DNA from: Streptomyces sp. CT34
GTDB taxonomy: Bacteria > Actinomycetota > Actinomycetes > Streptomycetales > Streptomycetaceae
Direction: 5' to 3'
Assembly (NCBI RefSeq): GCF_000805335.1
Contig: NZ_KN708638.1
Span: 6,536,768 to 6,578,767 of the forward strand
DNA length: 42,000 nt
Position 1 is the stretch's first letter, and every line of letters starts with the position of its first letter. The notes under the pieces were generated by a model that saw nothing but the letters and a program-made list of their open reading frames with translations, searched no databases and was not told the DNA's origin. Shown in pieces: positions 9,789 through 17,973 of the stretch. The position numbers and the translations under genes were made by a program.

Positions 9789-10915
9789 CCACCGGCGAGA
9801 TACCCCGCTACACCGGCGACGCCGCCCCCTACGCAGGCGGCGACCCGTACGCCGACTACCGCACCCCGGGCCCGGACGGCTTCGCCTTCACCCACCTCCC
9901 CGACCTCGCCGACCGGCGGCTCGGCGCCGGCGTGCTCGCCGCCAACGACGAGTTCTTCGCCGAACGGGAGAACCTCCTGACACCGGGGGCCGCCCACTTC
10001 GACCCCGAGGCGTTCGGCCACAAGGGCAAGATCATGGACGGCTGGGAGACCCGGCGGCGCCGCGGCACCGACGGGGACCACCCCTTCCCGGCCGAGGAGG
10101 ACCACGACTGGGCGCTGATCCGGCTCGGCGCGCCCGGCGTGATCCACGGCATCGTCGTCGACACCGCCCACTTCCGCGGCAACTACCCGCAGTCCGTGAG
10201 CATCGAGGGCACCTGCGCCGACGGCTCCCCGTCACCGGCCGAACTCCTCGCCGACGACGTCAAGTGGACCCCGCTCGTCCCGCGCACCGCCATCGGCGGG
10301 CACGCCGCCAACGGCTTCGCGGTGGACGCCGCCCAGCGCTTCACCCACCTCCGGCTCAACCAGCACCCCGACGGCGGCATCGCCCGGCTCCGGGTGCACG
10401 GCGAGGTCGTCCCGGCGCCCCGCTGGCTGGCCGCGCTGGGCACCTTCGACCTCGCCGCGCTGGAGAACGGCGGCCAGGTCGAGGACGCCTCGGATCGCTT
10501 CTACTCCTCGCCCACCAACACCATCCAGCCGGGCCGCTCCCGAAAGATGGACGACGGCTGGGAGACCCGGCGGCGCCGCGGCTGCGGCCACGACTGGGTC
10601 CGCTACCGCCTCACCGGCCAGTCCGTGATCCGCGCCGTGGAGATCGACACCGGCTACCTCAAGGGCAACTCGGCCGGCTGGGCGGCCCTGTCCGGCCGCG
10701 ACGGCGAGAGCGGCGACTGGGTCGAACTGCTGCCGCGCACCCGGCTCCAGCCCGACACCGTCCACCGCTTCCTGCTGCACGACGCGCCCGCGGTGACCCA
10801 CGTACGGATCGACATCTTCCCCGACGGCGGGATCGCCCGGCTCCGGCTGCACGGCTCCCTCACGCCCGAGGGGGCCGCGCGCCTGGAGTCCCGGCACCGG
10901 GAACTGGGCGGCTGA
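9785..10915 (+). CDS. alc: Allantoicase
   Basis: The 376-residue protein contains two copies of the allantoicase fold, the family hallmark. Copy one (about residues 60-205) has MDGWETRRRRG, DWALIRLGAPGVIHGIVVDTAHFRGNYP and FTHLRLNQHPDGGIARLRVHGEV. Copy two (about 245-370) has MDDGWETRRRRG, DWVRYRLTGQSVIRAVEIDTGYLKGN and THVRIDIFPDGGIARLRLHG. It hydrolyses allantoate to urea and ureidoglycolate, which then yields glyoxylate. The start overlaps the allB stop, so the two steps are made together. No ureidoglycolate lyase or urease is in the window. Confidence 0.95.
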   Translation: MTTGEIPRYTGDAAPYAGGDPYADYRTPGPDGFAFTHLPDLADRRLGAGVLAANDEFFAERENLLTPGAAHFDPEAFGHKGKIMDGWETRRRRGTDGDHPFPAEEDHDWALIRLGAPGVIHGIVVDTAHFRGNYPQSVSIEGTCADGSPSPAELLADDVKWTPLVPRTAIGGHAANGFAVDAAQRFTHLRLNQHPDGGIARLRVHGEVVPAPRWLAALGTFDLAALENGGQVEDASDRFYSSPTNTIQPGRSRKMDDGWETRRRRGCGHDWVRYRLTGQSVIRAVEIDTGYLKGNSAGWAALSGRDGESGDWVELLPRTRLQPDTVHRFLLHDAPAVTHVRIDIFPDGGIARLRLHGSLTPEGAARLESRHRELGG

Positions 10916-10925
10916 CACACCCGGC

Positions 10926-10964
10926 GGGCGGGCACTCCTGACGGCCGGTCAGGGGCGCCCGCCC
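10926..10964 (+). terminator. Terminator hairpin after alc
   Basis: The outer arms GGGCGGGC and GCCCGCCC enclose a second pairing, CCTGAC with GTCAGG. The hairpin lies 11 bp after the allantoicase stop and before the convergent TenA-like gene. Confidence 0.7.
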
Positions 10965-11020
10965 ACCCGCTCACCGGGCCCGGAGCGCCGCCGGTGCGGC
11001 TCCGGACCGCGGAGAACGGG

Positions 11021-11695
11021 TCAGTCGTCGACCGAGTTCCAGAACATCACCTCGTACGCCTGGAGCAGGCGCCCGTAGCGGTGCGCCGCCGCCGGCCGCG
11101 CCTGGCCGGTGTCGATGCCGTGCTGCACCGCCGCGCGGGCCCGGGAAGCCAGCTCCGGCGAGGGCTCGGCGAACAGCGCGAAGAACCCGCGGGCCGCCTC
11201 GGGAAAGTCGTAGTGCTCCCGCATCGCGGTGTGCACCGTCGCGCAATAACCGCTCCAGGCCGCGAAGTTGGCGGTGATCGCGATGGCGGCGTCGGCCGGC
11301 TCGGCGCTCAGCGCGAGGCGCGCCGCGTAGGACGGGTACGCCTGGCAGCCGGGGCGCGGCTGGTACGCGACGAGGTCCCGGCCGGTCAGCCCGCAGGCGT
11401 CCGCCAGCGCGGCCAGCTGCTCCAGGGCCAGCGCCTCCCCATAAGCGAGCAGGTCGAAGAAGTCGGCCATCGGCGGATCACCGTCCGCCCGGCGCGCCAG
11501 ATGCTGGAAACTGATCCGGTCGGCGCCGATGATCTGGTGCTGCTCCAGGGCGAAGGTGGTGAACACCGAGCGCGGCGCCTCGCCGGTGGCGATCCGGCGC
11601 ACGAGCCGGTTGGCGTCCGGGTCCGGGGCGAGCGCGCGCACCGCGTCGTCGAGGACGGCGGTGGCGCTCGGCCGGGGGGCGGCGGGTCGGGCCAT
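11021..11695 (-). CDS. TenA/haem-oxygenase-fold family protein
   Basis: The protein has 224 residues. The ATG at 11695 is chosen because GGAGGAG lies at good spacing; a longer open frame extends upstream without one. The sequence is all-helical and has the TenA/PqqC-like pattern: FALEQHQIIGADRISFQHLARR, FFDLLAYGEALALEQLAALADACGL, and SGYCATVHTAMREHYDFPEAARGFFALFAEP, ending with QAYEVMFWNSV. Members include thiaminase II and less understood oxygenase-like proteins. The catalytic Cys of thiaminase II is not clearly placed, so a thiamine role is not supported. It is a single gene, convergent with alc. Confidence 0.6.
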   Translation of the reverse strand: MARPAAPRPSATAVLDDAVRALAPDPDANRLVRRIATGEAPRSVFTTFALEQHQIIGADRISFQHLARRADGDPPMADFFDLLAYGEALALEQLAALADACGLTGRDLVAYQPRPGCQAYPSYAARLALSAEPADAAIAITANFAAWSGYCATVHTAMREHYDFPEAARGFFALFAEPSPELASRARAAVQHGIDTGQARPAAAHRYGRLLQAYEVMFWNSVDD

Positions 11696-11848
11696 GCGGA
11701 TCTCCTCCGGTGGGCGCGCAGCGGGTGGCCGGGGCCTCAGATTAGGGCCCGGCCACCCCTCCGGCACGGAGCACGCCCGCCCAGGTCAGCGCGGAATCAC
11801 CTCATCGCCGCCCGCCCGGCCGCCCGTTCCGCCCGGCCGCCGGACCGG

Positions 11849-13792
11849 TCAGCGGGACCGCGTAGCCCGGGACGCGCCGTGCCCGCCCAGCGCGTGCCCG
11901 ACGAAGGTGTCCAGCACCCCGTCGCCGACCACCACCGGGATCCGCTTCCCCTTCATGTCGACATAGACGTACGACTTCGCGGTCCTGACCAACTCCGGGA
12001 TCCGCTGCCGCAGTTGCCGGGCCCGGGCGGTGTCGCCCGAGCGGTCCGCCTCGATCAGCCGGAGCGCGTCGCGGGCCGCGATCCCCCAGGCGCGGGTGGC
12101 GTCCAGCCACGGCTTGCTCTCCCGGACGAACGCCCGGGAGTCGAGCCGGTCGCGCAGCACCGCCGGCGCGTTCTGGAGGCGGCGCAGTACCGCGTCCAGC
12201 CGCCCGGCCCGGCCGTCCTTCCCGAACCGGGCGATGGCGGCGGCCAGTTCGGGCGCCTGACGCGGATTGATGGCCGAGGTGTAGTTGACGTCCGCGAAGG
12301 CGCGCAGCGCGCTCTCCGTACGGGCGTCGCCGCCGGCCAGCTCCCGGATCGCACCCCGCCAGGACGCCCGCGCGTCGTACGCCCGGTCGTTCCACACGTA
12401 GTCGGCCACGGTGTACAGCGCGAGGTCGGACGCGGCGGGCTGGATCATCGGATTCGCGGTGATCCCGGCCAGCTGTCCCGGCACCCCCGGCGCCCGCCCG
12501 TTGAACGGCCCGAGCATCAGCCGCTTGCTCACGTAGTCGTTGACCGGGTAGTTGTCCCACAGCAGGATCCGGTGCCCGAAGAGCTCCCGGGCCTGCCGCG
12601 CCTGCCCGACGCCGATCGTCGGCGCGATGACGCCCACGCCCGTCCACTCCACCAGCACGTTCCGGTCCAGCCGGGTGGCCAGCGCCTTCTTGTACGGCGA
12701 GGGCTTCAGGTCGGCGTACTCGGTCGGCACCATCTGGAGCGGCTGCGCTCCCGGATGCCGGGCGATGAACTCCCGGTTGACCCGGTTCAGCAGCTGCGCC
12801 TGCGCCGCCCCGGCCGCCCCGCCGCCGGTCCCGAACCTCGCCTTGTCGGCGGCGCAGTTCCACTTGGTGTAGCTGATGTCGTCCAGCGGCACCGCGAAGG
12901 TCCGCACGCCGATGTCCCACAGCGTGCCGAACTTGGCGGTCAGCGCCTTGACGTCGGCGGCCGAGCTGTAGCAGACGGACAGGCCGGGGGAGAGCGCGTA
13001 GGTGAACTCCACATGCCGTGCTCGCGCCCGGTCCACCAGCTCCCGCAGCCGCGCCAACCGGTCGGCGGGGTAGGGATCGCGCCACTTCTCCCGGAGGTAG
13101 GCGTCGTCCTTGGGGGAGTAGACGTAGATGTTCATCTTGTGCTCGGCGGAGAAGTCGAGCTGGTCGAGGCGCGCCTGATGGGACCACGGGGTCCCGTAGA
13201 AGCCCTCGATCACACCGCGCAGCGGGGTGGCCGGCCAGTCCCGTACGGCGGTGCCGCGCACCCGGGCGCCGGGCCGGTCGCGGTGCGGCAGCAGCTGACG
13301 GAGCGTCTGGGCGGCGTAGTACGTGCCGGTGGCGTCCCGGCCGGCCAGCGCGATCCGGCCGGCGCCGACGGCCAGCGCGTACCCGTCGGCCGGCAGTCCG
13401 CCGGTGCCGCGCGCGCCCAGCTCCCGCAGCGCCCGGGCCGCGCCCGCCCCGTCCACGTAGACGGTCAGCCGCCCGCCCTCGGGCGGCGCCTGCCCGGCCC
13501 GTACGACCTGCCGGGCGCCGGCGTCCCGCAGCGTCTTCGTGACCAGTGCCAGCGCCGGGGCGTCGGTCCCCGGTCCGGCGACGACGGTCACGGACCGGGT
13601 GATGGTGATGTGGTCGGTGCGGTCGTGAACGGACCGCGGGGTGGGGGAGACGGCATCGGCGCTCCCGGGGCTGTCCCGGGCGTCGGTGCCGCGGGCCGGA
13701 GCGGCGCCCGACGGCCCCGACATGCCCGCCAGGGGGATCACGGCGAGGGCCACGGCGAAGGCGGTGGCAACCGCGGTGCGCGTACGGTGCAT
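11849..13792 (-). CDS. Secreted beta-N-acetylglucosaminidase (GH84)
   Basis: This is a 647-residue exported enzyme. A signal peptide (MHRTRTAVATAFAVALAVIP, cleavage near residues 30-35) is followed by a GH20b-like N-domain (about 60-185). The GH84 barrel begins at about 190 with RGVIEGFYGTPWSHQARLDQ and MNIYVYSPKDDAYLREKW. The catalytic Asp pair is in FAVPLDDISYT near residue 300. WDNYPVNDY and the helical C-terminal part (LYTVADYVWNDRAYDARASW) also fit the family. It cleaves terminal beta-N-acetylglucosamine from glycans, outside the cell. The gene stands alone; the ATG at 13792 has GAGGAGG close upstream. Confidence 0.93.
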   Translation of the reverse strand: MHRTRTAVATAFAVALAVIPLAGMSGPSGAAPARGTDARDSPGSADAVSPTPRSVHDRTDHITITRSVTVVAGPGTDAPALALVTKTLRDAGARQVVRAGQAPPEGGRLTVYVDGAGAARALRELGARGTGGLPADGYALAVGAGRIALAGRDATGTYYAAQTLRQLLPHRDRPGARVRGTAVRDWPATPLRGVIEGFYGTPWSHQARLDQLDFSAEHKMNIYVYSPKDDAYLREKWRDPYPADRLARLRELVDRARARHVEFTYALSPGLSVCYSSAADVKALTAKFGTLWDIGVRTFAVPLDDISYTKWNCAADKARFGTGGGAAGAAQAQLLNRVNREFIARHPGAQPLQMVPTEYADLKPSPYKKALATRLDRNVLVEWTGVGVIAPTIGVGQARQARELFGHRILLWDNYPVNDYVSKRLMLGPFNGRAPGVPGQLAGITANPMIQPAASDLALYTVADYVWNDRAYDARASWRGAIRELAGGDARTESALRAFADVNYTSAINPRQAPELAAAIARFGKDGRAGRLDAVLRRLQNAPAVLRDRLDSRAFVRESKPWLDATRAWGIAARDALRLIEADRSGDTARARQLRQRIPELVRTAKSYVYVDMKGKRIPVVVGDGVLDTFVGHALGGHGASRATRSR

Positions 13793-13982
13793 CCTTCGGT
13801 CCTCCTCGGTGCAGCGAGGTCAGGGGACGAGTCTGGTGCGTGCGTCGCGCCGGGGCGCGTTACCGGTCGCGCGTCGTGCGCGGTGGCAGCAGGGTCACCC
13901 GATCGCCGGGCCGGGGCAAGGGGGCGTACTCCGTGCAGTGGGCGCGTCCCGCCCCGGCTGACTCCACGTCACCGGCCGGCCG

Positions 13983-14162
13983 CTAGCGCGACTTGGCGAT
14001 GATGACCAGCAGGCTCAGGAAGGCCAGCAGCACATGGGTGGCGACGACGTAGACGAAGACCCGCACGTACAGCCCGCGCGGCGGCTTGTTCTCGACGTAC
14101 CGCGCGGGGGCGGGCTCGGGAGACGAGGGGGCGGGGGAAGCGGGGGTGGGGTTTTCGGGCAC
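13983..14162 (-). CDS. DUF6126-like single-pass membrane peptide, 59 aa
   Basis: The small gene starts at GTG 14162, after a GGAAGGGAAGG stretch, and stops at 13983. The product has a Pro/Ala-rich cytoplasmic tail (about 20 residues), the conserved-looking motif RYVENKPPRGLYVRVFVYV, and one membrane segment that runs to the end (VYVVATHVLLAFLSLLVIIA). I recall this pattern as DUF6126, a Streptomyces family that usually sits downstream of an XRE-cupin regulator, as it does here (50 bp). Its function is unknown; co-transcription with the regulator is likely. Confidence 0.8.
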   Translation of the reverse strand: MPENPTPASPAPSSPEPAPARYVENKPPRGLYVRVFVYVVATHVLLAFLSLLVIIAKSR

Positions 14163-14211
14163 GGCGAACGGGCCTTCCCTTCCGGAACGGTGAATGGCGG
14201 ACGGTGCGGGC

Positions 14212-14841
14212 TCAGACCCCGCGGTGTGGTGACGCCCCGTCGCCCAGGCACAGCCCGGCGGCGCCGCTCTGCAGCAGCGTGTGCACGAACAGCAGCTCCA
14301 CGCCGCCGCGGTCCGCCGCGGCGATCCGGTGCGGGGTCAGCGAGTCGAAGTGCGCGGCGTCGCCCGGATCCAGCACATGCGCCGCCTCGCCGAGGGTCAG
14401 CCGCAGCCGGCCCGAGAGGACGTAGAGCCACTCCTCGCCGGGGTGCACCCGCACCAGCTCGCGCTGCGCCCGGTATGGCACCCGGACCCGCAGCGACTGC
14501 ATCGCCCGCCCGGCGCCGCCGACCGTCCAGTACGTCCAGCCGCCGGCCTCCGACGGCTCGCTGCGCCCGGCCCGCACGATGGGGTCGCGCTCGGGCGCGG
14601 TCTCGCCGAGCAGGTCGGATACCGTGGTGCCGTACGTACGGGCCAGCGCCAGCAGCATCGGCAGCGACGGCTGCCGTTGACCGGTCTCCAGCCGGGACAG
14701 GTGCGCCGGCGACAGGCCCACCCGCCGGGCCGCGGCCTCCAGTGTCAGGCCGCCGCGTCGTCGCAGGTCGCGCAGCCGGGGAGCGACGGTGGCGAACTCC
14801 TCCGGAGCGGTGCCGGAGGGCTCGTCGGGGAGCTCGGTCAT
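14212..14841 (-). CDS. XRE-family regulator with C-terminal cupin domain
   Basis: The protein has 209 residues from ATG 14841. A GTG at 14865 would extend it by eight residues but overlaps the palindrome, so it is less likely. The helix-turn-helix spans about residues 22-78 (LRDLRRRGGLTLEAAARRVGLSPAHLSRLETGQRQPSLPMLLALARTYG). The cupin barrel spans about 125-200, with VHPGEEWLYVLSGRLRLTLG and DPGDAAHFDSLTPHRI. Such proteins sense a small ligand through the cupin and repress nearby genes. The downstream DUF6126 gene is probably in the same transcript. Autoregulation through the palindrome immediately upstream is likely. Confidence 0.88.
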   Translation of the reverse strand: MTELPDEPSGTAPEEFATVAPRLRDLRRRGGLTLEAAARRVGLSPAHLSRLETGQRQPSLPMLLALARTYGTTVSDLLGETAPERDPIVRAGRSEPSEAGGWTYWTVGGAGRAMQSLRVRVPYRAQRELVRVHPGEEWLYVLSGRLRLTLGEAAHVLDPGDAAHFDSLTPHRIAAADRGGVELLFVHTLLQSGAAGLCLGDGASPHRGV

Positions 14842-14864
14842 GGCTCCGGTATAGCCAGCCCTCA

Positions 14865-14897
14865 CCTCACAGGCAAAAGATTTGCCTGTGAGGCAAA
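14865..14897. promoter_or_regulatory. Nested palindromic operator of the XRE-cupin gene
   Basis: 14865-14893 is a perfect inverted repeat with 13-bp arms (CCTCACAGGCAAA) and a 3-bp centre. The word AGGCAAA occurs three times in alternating orientation: 14871-14877 (+), 14881-14887 (as TTTGCCT) and 14891-14897 (+), separated by 3-bp spacers. This makes two overlapping dimer sites, as expected for cooperative binding of an XRE repressor at its own promoter. Confidence 0.65.
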
Positions 14898-14931
14898 GAC
14901 CGCAATGACCGTTCGCGGGGCCCGCGGCCCG

Positions 14932-15315
14932 TTATTCGGCGTCCTGCGGGTACCAGCGGAGTTCGACGGTGTTGCCGTCGGGGTCGGACACATAGATCGA
15001 CTGCGCCTCGCCCCGCGCCCCGTAGCGGCCGACCGGGCCCTCCAGCACCGTGAAGCGGCCCGAGTCGATGACCTGCTGCCAGTCCAGCGGGTCGACGACC
15101 AGACAGATGTGGTCCACGTTGGACCCGCCGCGGGGGCCGGTGATCAGGTCGATGATGGTGGACGGGCTCACCCGCGCCGAGGGGAACGGGGCCTTGCCGG
15201 CCCGCCATTCGTCCACCCGGACCGGCTCCAGACCGAGCAGTCCGCAGTAGAAGTCCAGTGAGCGCTCGATGTCCTCCACGGTGAGCACGAGGTGGTCGAA
15301 GTCCTTGACGCGCAT
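14932..15315 (-). CDS. VOC-family (glyoxalase-like) protein
   Basis: The product has 127 residues. The ATG at 15315 is chosen because GGAGGGA lies upstream; open frame continues further but without a site. It is a single VOC module of two beta-alpha-beta-beta-beta units: DHLVLTVEDIERSLDFYCGLLGLEPV at the start, then VDHICLVVD and the closing YVSDPDGNTVELRWYP. Metal-ligand positions His (in DHLVL and VDHICL) and Glu (in TVELR) are kept, so a metal-dependent enzyme is possible. The substrate is unknown. It lies upstream of the XRE-cupin gene on the same strand, but the palindrome between them suggests separate control. Confidence 0.85.
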   Translation of the reverse strand: MRVKDFDHLVLTVEDIERSLDFYCGLLGLEPVRVDEWRAGKAPFPSARVSPSTIIDLITGPRGGSNVDHICLVVDPLDWQQVIDSGRFTVLEGPVGRYGARGEAQSIYVSDPDGNTVELRWYPQDAE

Positions 15316-15463
15316 GGGGTGTCCCTCCAGGGGAGTGTCGGTGAAGCGGAACCGGTGATCCGTCAAGGGGACCACGCGGGCGGCGCAGGGGAACAAATGG
15401 GGTGTCCTCGGAGTGTCCCTGTGAACTCCCGGGAAACTTCGGGGCCTTGGGATTGACAGGGGC

Positions 15464-15925
15464 ATGTCTACGCGCGTCATGGTGTACGGCATGAGAATCC
15501 CCCCACGGATCACGAAGATCGGCGCCGCGGGCGCCCTCGCATCGGCCCTGCTCGTCGGCGGGACCGCGGTCGCCGCGACGCCCGCCGTCGCCACGACCCA
15601 TGTGGCCACGGCCCACGTCAGGACCGTCCACGCCAACGACGTCGGCAAGGTCTGCTATTCCCAGCTCCCCTCCCAGGCCCACGACACCCTCAAGCTGATC
15701 GACCAGGGCGGCCCCTTCCCGTACCCGAAGGACGGGACGGTCTTCACCAACGCCGAAGGCGTCCTCCCGGCCCAGAGCGCGGACTACTACCACGAGTACA
15801 CCGTCGTCACTCCGGGCTCGCCCACCCGCGGCGCCCGGCGCATCGTGACCGGCGAGAAGCAGCAGGAGGACTACTACACCGCCGACCACTACAAGACCTT
15901 CAACCTCGTCGACCGCGGCTGCTGA
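15464..15925 (+). CDS. Secreted guanyl-specific ribonuclease (RNase Sa/T1 family)
   Basis: The protein has 153 residues from 15464, or 144 from ATG 15491, which gives a more usual signal peptide; neither start has a good ribosome binding site. After a hydrophobic signal segment the mature part reads DVGKVCYSQLPSQAHDTLKL, closely matching RNase Sa. The active-site positions are present: Glu in YYHEYTV, Arg in RGARRIVTG and His in DHYKTF. The two Cys (VCYS and the last residue) form the known disulphide. It cleaves RNA after G outside the cell. No barstar-like inhibitor gene is adjacent. A strong terminator follows. Confidence 0.94.
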   Translation: MSTRVMVYGMRIPPRITKIGAAGALASALLVGGTAVAATPAVATTHVATAHVRTVHANDVGKVCYSQLPSQAHDTLKLIDQGGPFPYPKDGTVFTNAEGVLPAQSADYYHEYTVVTPGSPTRGARRIVTGEKQQEDYYTADHYKTFNLVDRGC

Positions 15926-15958
15926 GATGCGGCAGCGGTAGCTGACCGACCGTCCACC

Positions 15959-15992
15959 CGGCGGCCGGGGTGCACCCGCACCCCGGCCGCCG
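15959..15992 (+). terminator. Terminator hairpin after the RNase gene
   Basis: Perfect 15-bp arms (15959-15973 with 15978-15992) enclose a 4-nt loop, followed by TTGTGCT. It lies 33 bp after the RNase stop. Confidence 0.85.
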
Positions 15993-16091
15993 TTGTGCTC
16001 CCCCGGACTTACGGGCCTCACCGGCCACTTCTCCCTCTCCTTCGCCCATTCTCGGCAGAAGGGGCGCACAGGGGCGCACCCCGAGGGAGGA

Positions 16092-16114
16092 TTGTCAGTG
16101 GTTGCCGGTAGCGT
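16092..16114 (+). promoter_or_regulatory. RecA-independent DNA-damage (PafBC-type) promoter motif
   Basis: TTGTCAGTGGT-N6-TAGCGT fits the actinobacterial motif TTGTCAGTGGC-N6-TAGggT, in which the box lies close to a TAnnnT -10. It is about 150 bp upstream of the KDPG aldolase gene, with no other gene in between. The same motif stands before cas3 and cas5c in this window. Confidence 0.55.
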
Positions 16115-16265
16115 TTCGGTGGATACGAGGAGTGGGCGGGCATCGGCGGCATACGGGCCAGTAGCGGTCAGCCGGCGCGGCGCGCCCCGGGAAGTACTGG
16201 GTCTGCCGTGAGCCGCGTCATAGCGGCAGCGAGCGTCGGAGAAGAAGGAAGGGCGGCGAACTGCC

Positions 16266-16934
16266 GTGTATCGCTGGGAGATCACCCGGGCCGCACTGGC
16301 GCAGCGCGTTTTCGCCATCGTCCGCAGCACCACGTACGACGAAGCGAGTGCCACCGCCGACACTCTGCTGTCGGCCGGCATCACGAGCCTGGAGATATCC
16401 CTCACCACCCCGTTCGCCCTGGAGGCGGTGACCACCCTCACCCGCGAGCTGGGCGACGACGCCGTCATCGGCGCCGGTACGGTCCTTGACGCGGTGTCGG
16501 CCCGGATGGCGGTGGACGCGGGCGCCCGCTTCCTGGTCTCGCCGAGCCTGGACGCCGAGGTCATCCGCACCGCCCACCGCTACGGCGTCCCGGTCTTCGC
16601 CGGGGTCTCGACGCCGAGCGAGATCGTGCGGGGCCTGGAACTGGGCGCGGACGCGCTCAAGCTCTTCCCGGCCACCGGGCGCCACCCGTCCTGGATCAGC
16701 GATGTCCGCGCCGCCCTGCCGCAGGCGCCGTTGCTGCCGACCGGCGGAGTGACGCCGGAGACCGCACCGGAGTGGATCGCCGCGGGCGCCGCCGCGGTGG
16801 GGATGGGCTCGGCCCTGTCGGAGGGGGACCGCGAGACCGTCGCCAAGCGCGCCGCGGACCTTCTGATACGGCTCGCCGACGCGGTGCCGGAACAGCCGGG
16901 TGGCGAGGGGACGATGGACCTCTACGGGGACTGA
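16266..16934 (+). CDS. eda: 2-dehydro-3-deoxyphosphogluconate/4-hydroxy-2-oxoglutarate aldolase
   Basis: This is a 222-residue class I aldolase with a GTG start at 16266. It is a compact TIM barrel with the family residues: Glu43 in SLEISLTTPF, IGAGTVLD near 68, SPSLDAEVI near 92, the Schiff-base Lys132 in DALKLFPA, and the phosphate-binding LPTGGVTPE near 158. It cleaves KDPG to pyruvate and glyceraldehyde 3-phosphate, or KHG to pyruvate and glyoxylate. No Entner-Doudoroff dehydratase or sugar kinase is adjacent, so the true substrate is open; the glyoxylate-forming activity would fit the regional theme. A PafBC-type motif lies upstream. Confidence 0.9.
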   Translation: MYRWEITRAALAQRVFAIVRSTTYDEASATADTLLSAGITSLEISLTTPFALEAVTTLTRELGDDAVIGAGTVLDAVSARMAVDAGARFLVSPSLDAEVIRTAHRYGVPVFAGVSTPSEIVRGLELGADALKLFPATGRHPSWISDVRAALPQAPLLPTGGVTPETAPEWIAAGAAAVGMGSALSEGDRETVAKRAADLLIRLADAVPEQPGGEGTMDLYGD

Positions 16935-17090
16935 CCGGGGGCGGGCCGGGGGATGGGCCGAGGTCGAACCGGGGGAGCGGAACGGGGAGTTGCGGGCCGG
17001 TGCCGTCCCACGGGCCGGGCGAGGGGTTCACCCGGCGCAGCGGCTCTGCCACCCTGAGCGCTCCGCTTACTGATCAGGAGTCAGCCCACC

Positions 17091-17966
17091 ATGAAGCGCG
17101 CCGCCCTGCTCCCCGCCCTCGCCGGTCTGCTCGCCCTCACCGCCGCCGCCCCGGCGGCCTCGTACGCCACCCCCGCCCCGAGCCCGGGGGCCGCGCCGAC
17201 CGCCGGGGCGACGGCGGCGCGGGAGCCGGCAGCCGACCGGCCCGACCGGCGCCCGGCCGACCTGCTGGACGCCGTCCCGCGCCGCCATGTGCTGCGCGTC
17301 TGCACCACCGGCGACTACCGCCCCTTCAGCTACCGCGACCCGAAGACCGGTGCCTACCGCGGTGTGGACATCTCCATGGCCCGGGACCTCGCCAAGAGCC
17401 TGGACGCCACGCCCCGTTACGTCCCCACCACGTGGGCGAAGCTCGTCGGCGACCTCGCGGCCGGCCGCTGCGACATCGGCATGGGCGGCGTCTCCATCAC
17501 CCTCGCGCGGGCCCGCGCGGTGTACTTCAGCGAGCCGACCCGTGCCGACGGCAAGACGCCCCTCGTGCGCTGCGCGGACCAGGACCGGTACCGCACCCTG
17601 GCGCAGATCGACCGGCCCGGGACACGGGTCATCGTCAACCCCGGCGGCACCAACGAGCAGTTCGCCCGGGCGCACCTCAAGAAGGCCACCATCACGGTCC
17701 ATCCGGACAACACCACGATCTTCGACGAGATCGTCGCCGGCCGGGCGGACGTGATGATGACCGACGCCAGTGAGACCCGCTACCAGGCGAGGATCCACCC
17801 CGAGCTGTGTGCCGTCCACCCGGACCGGCCCTTCACCTTCTCCGAGAAGGCGTACGCGCTGCCCCGCGGCGACGACGTGTTCCTGGCGTATGTGAACCAG
17901 TGGGTCCACCTGGCCACCCACGACGGCACGTACCGGAAGTACGAGAGCGCGTGGCTGGGGAAGTGA
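17091..17966 (+). CDS. pheC: Exported cyclohexadienyl (prephenate/arogenate) dehydratase-like protein
   Basis: The 291-residue protein has a signal peptide (MKRAALLPALAGLLALTAAA) and a type-2 periplasmic-binding-protein fold. It follows Pseudomonas PheC closely: TGDYRPFSYRDPKTGAYRG, GRCDIGMGGVSITLARARAVYFS, DGKTPLVRC, then VNPGGTNEQFARAHLKKA, VHPDNTTIFDEIVAGRADVMMTDA and HPELCAVHPDRPFTF. PheC removes water and CO2 from prephenate or arogenate. The main alternative is an amino-acid-binding protein, but the NPGGTNE and HPELCAVHP blocks favour PheC, and there is no ABC partner. Export in an actinomycete is unexpected for phenylalanine synthesis. The ATG at 17091 lacks a strong ribosome binding site. 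Confidence 0.78.
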   Translation: MKRAALLPALAGLLALTAAAPAASYATPAPSPGAAPTAGATAAREPAADRPDRRPADLLDAVPRRHVLRVCTTGDYRPFSYRDPKTGAYRGVDISMARDLAKSLDATPRYVPTTWAKLVGDLAAGRCDIGMGGVSITLARARAVYFSEPTRADGKTPLVRCADQDRYRTLAQIDRPGTRVIVNPGGTNEQFARAHLKKATITVHPDNTTIFDEIVAGRADVMMTDASETRYQARIHPELCAVHPDRPFTFSEKAYALPRGDDVFLAYVNQWVHLATHDGTYRKYESAWLGK

Positions 17967-17973
17967 CGGGCAG

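Noticed and set aside
15452..15457. TTGACA just before the RNase start as its -35 box
   Set aside because: There is no -10 at usable distance, and the following bases are already coding in the longer reading.
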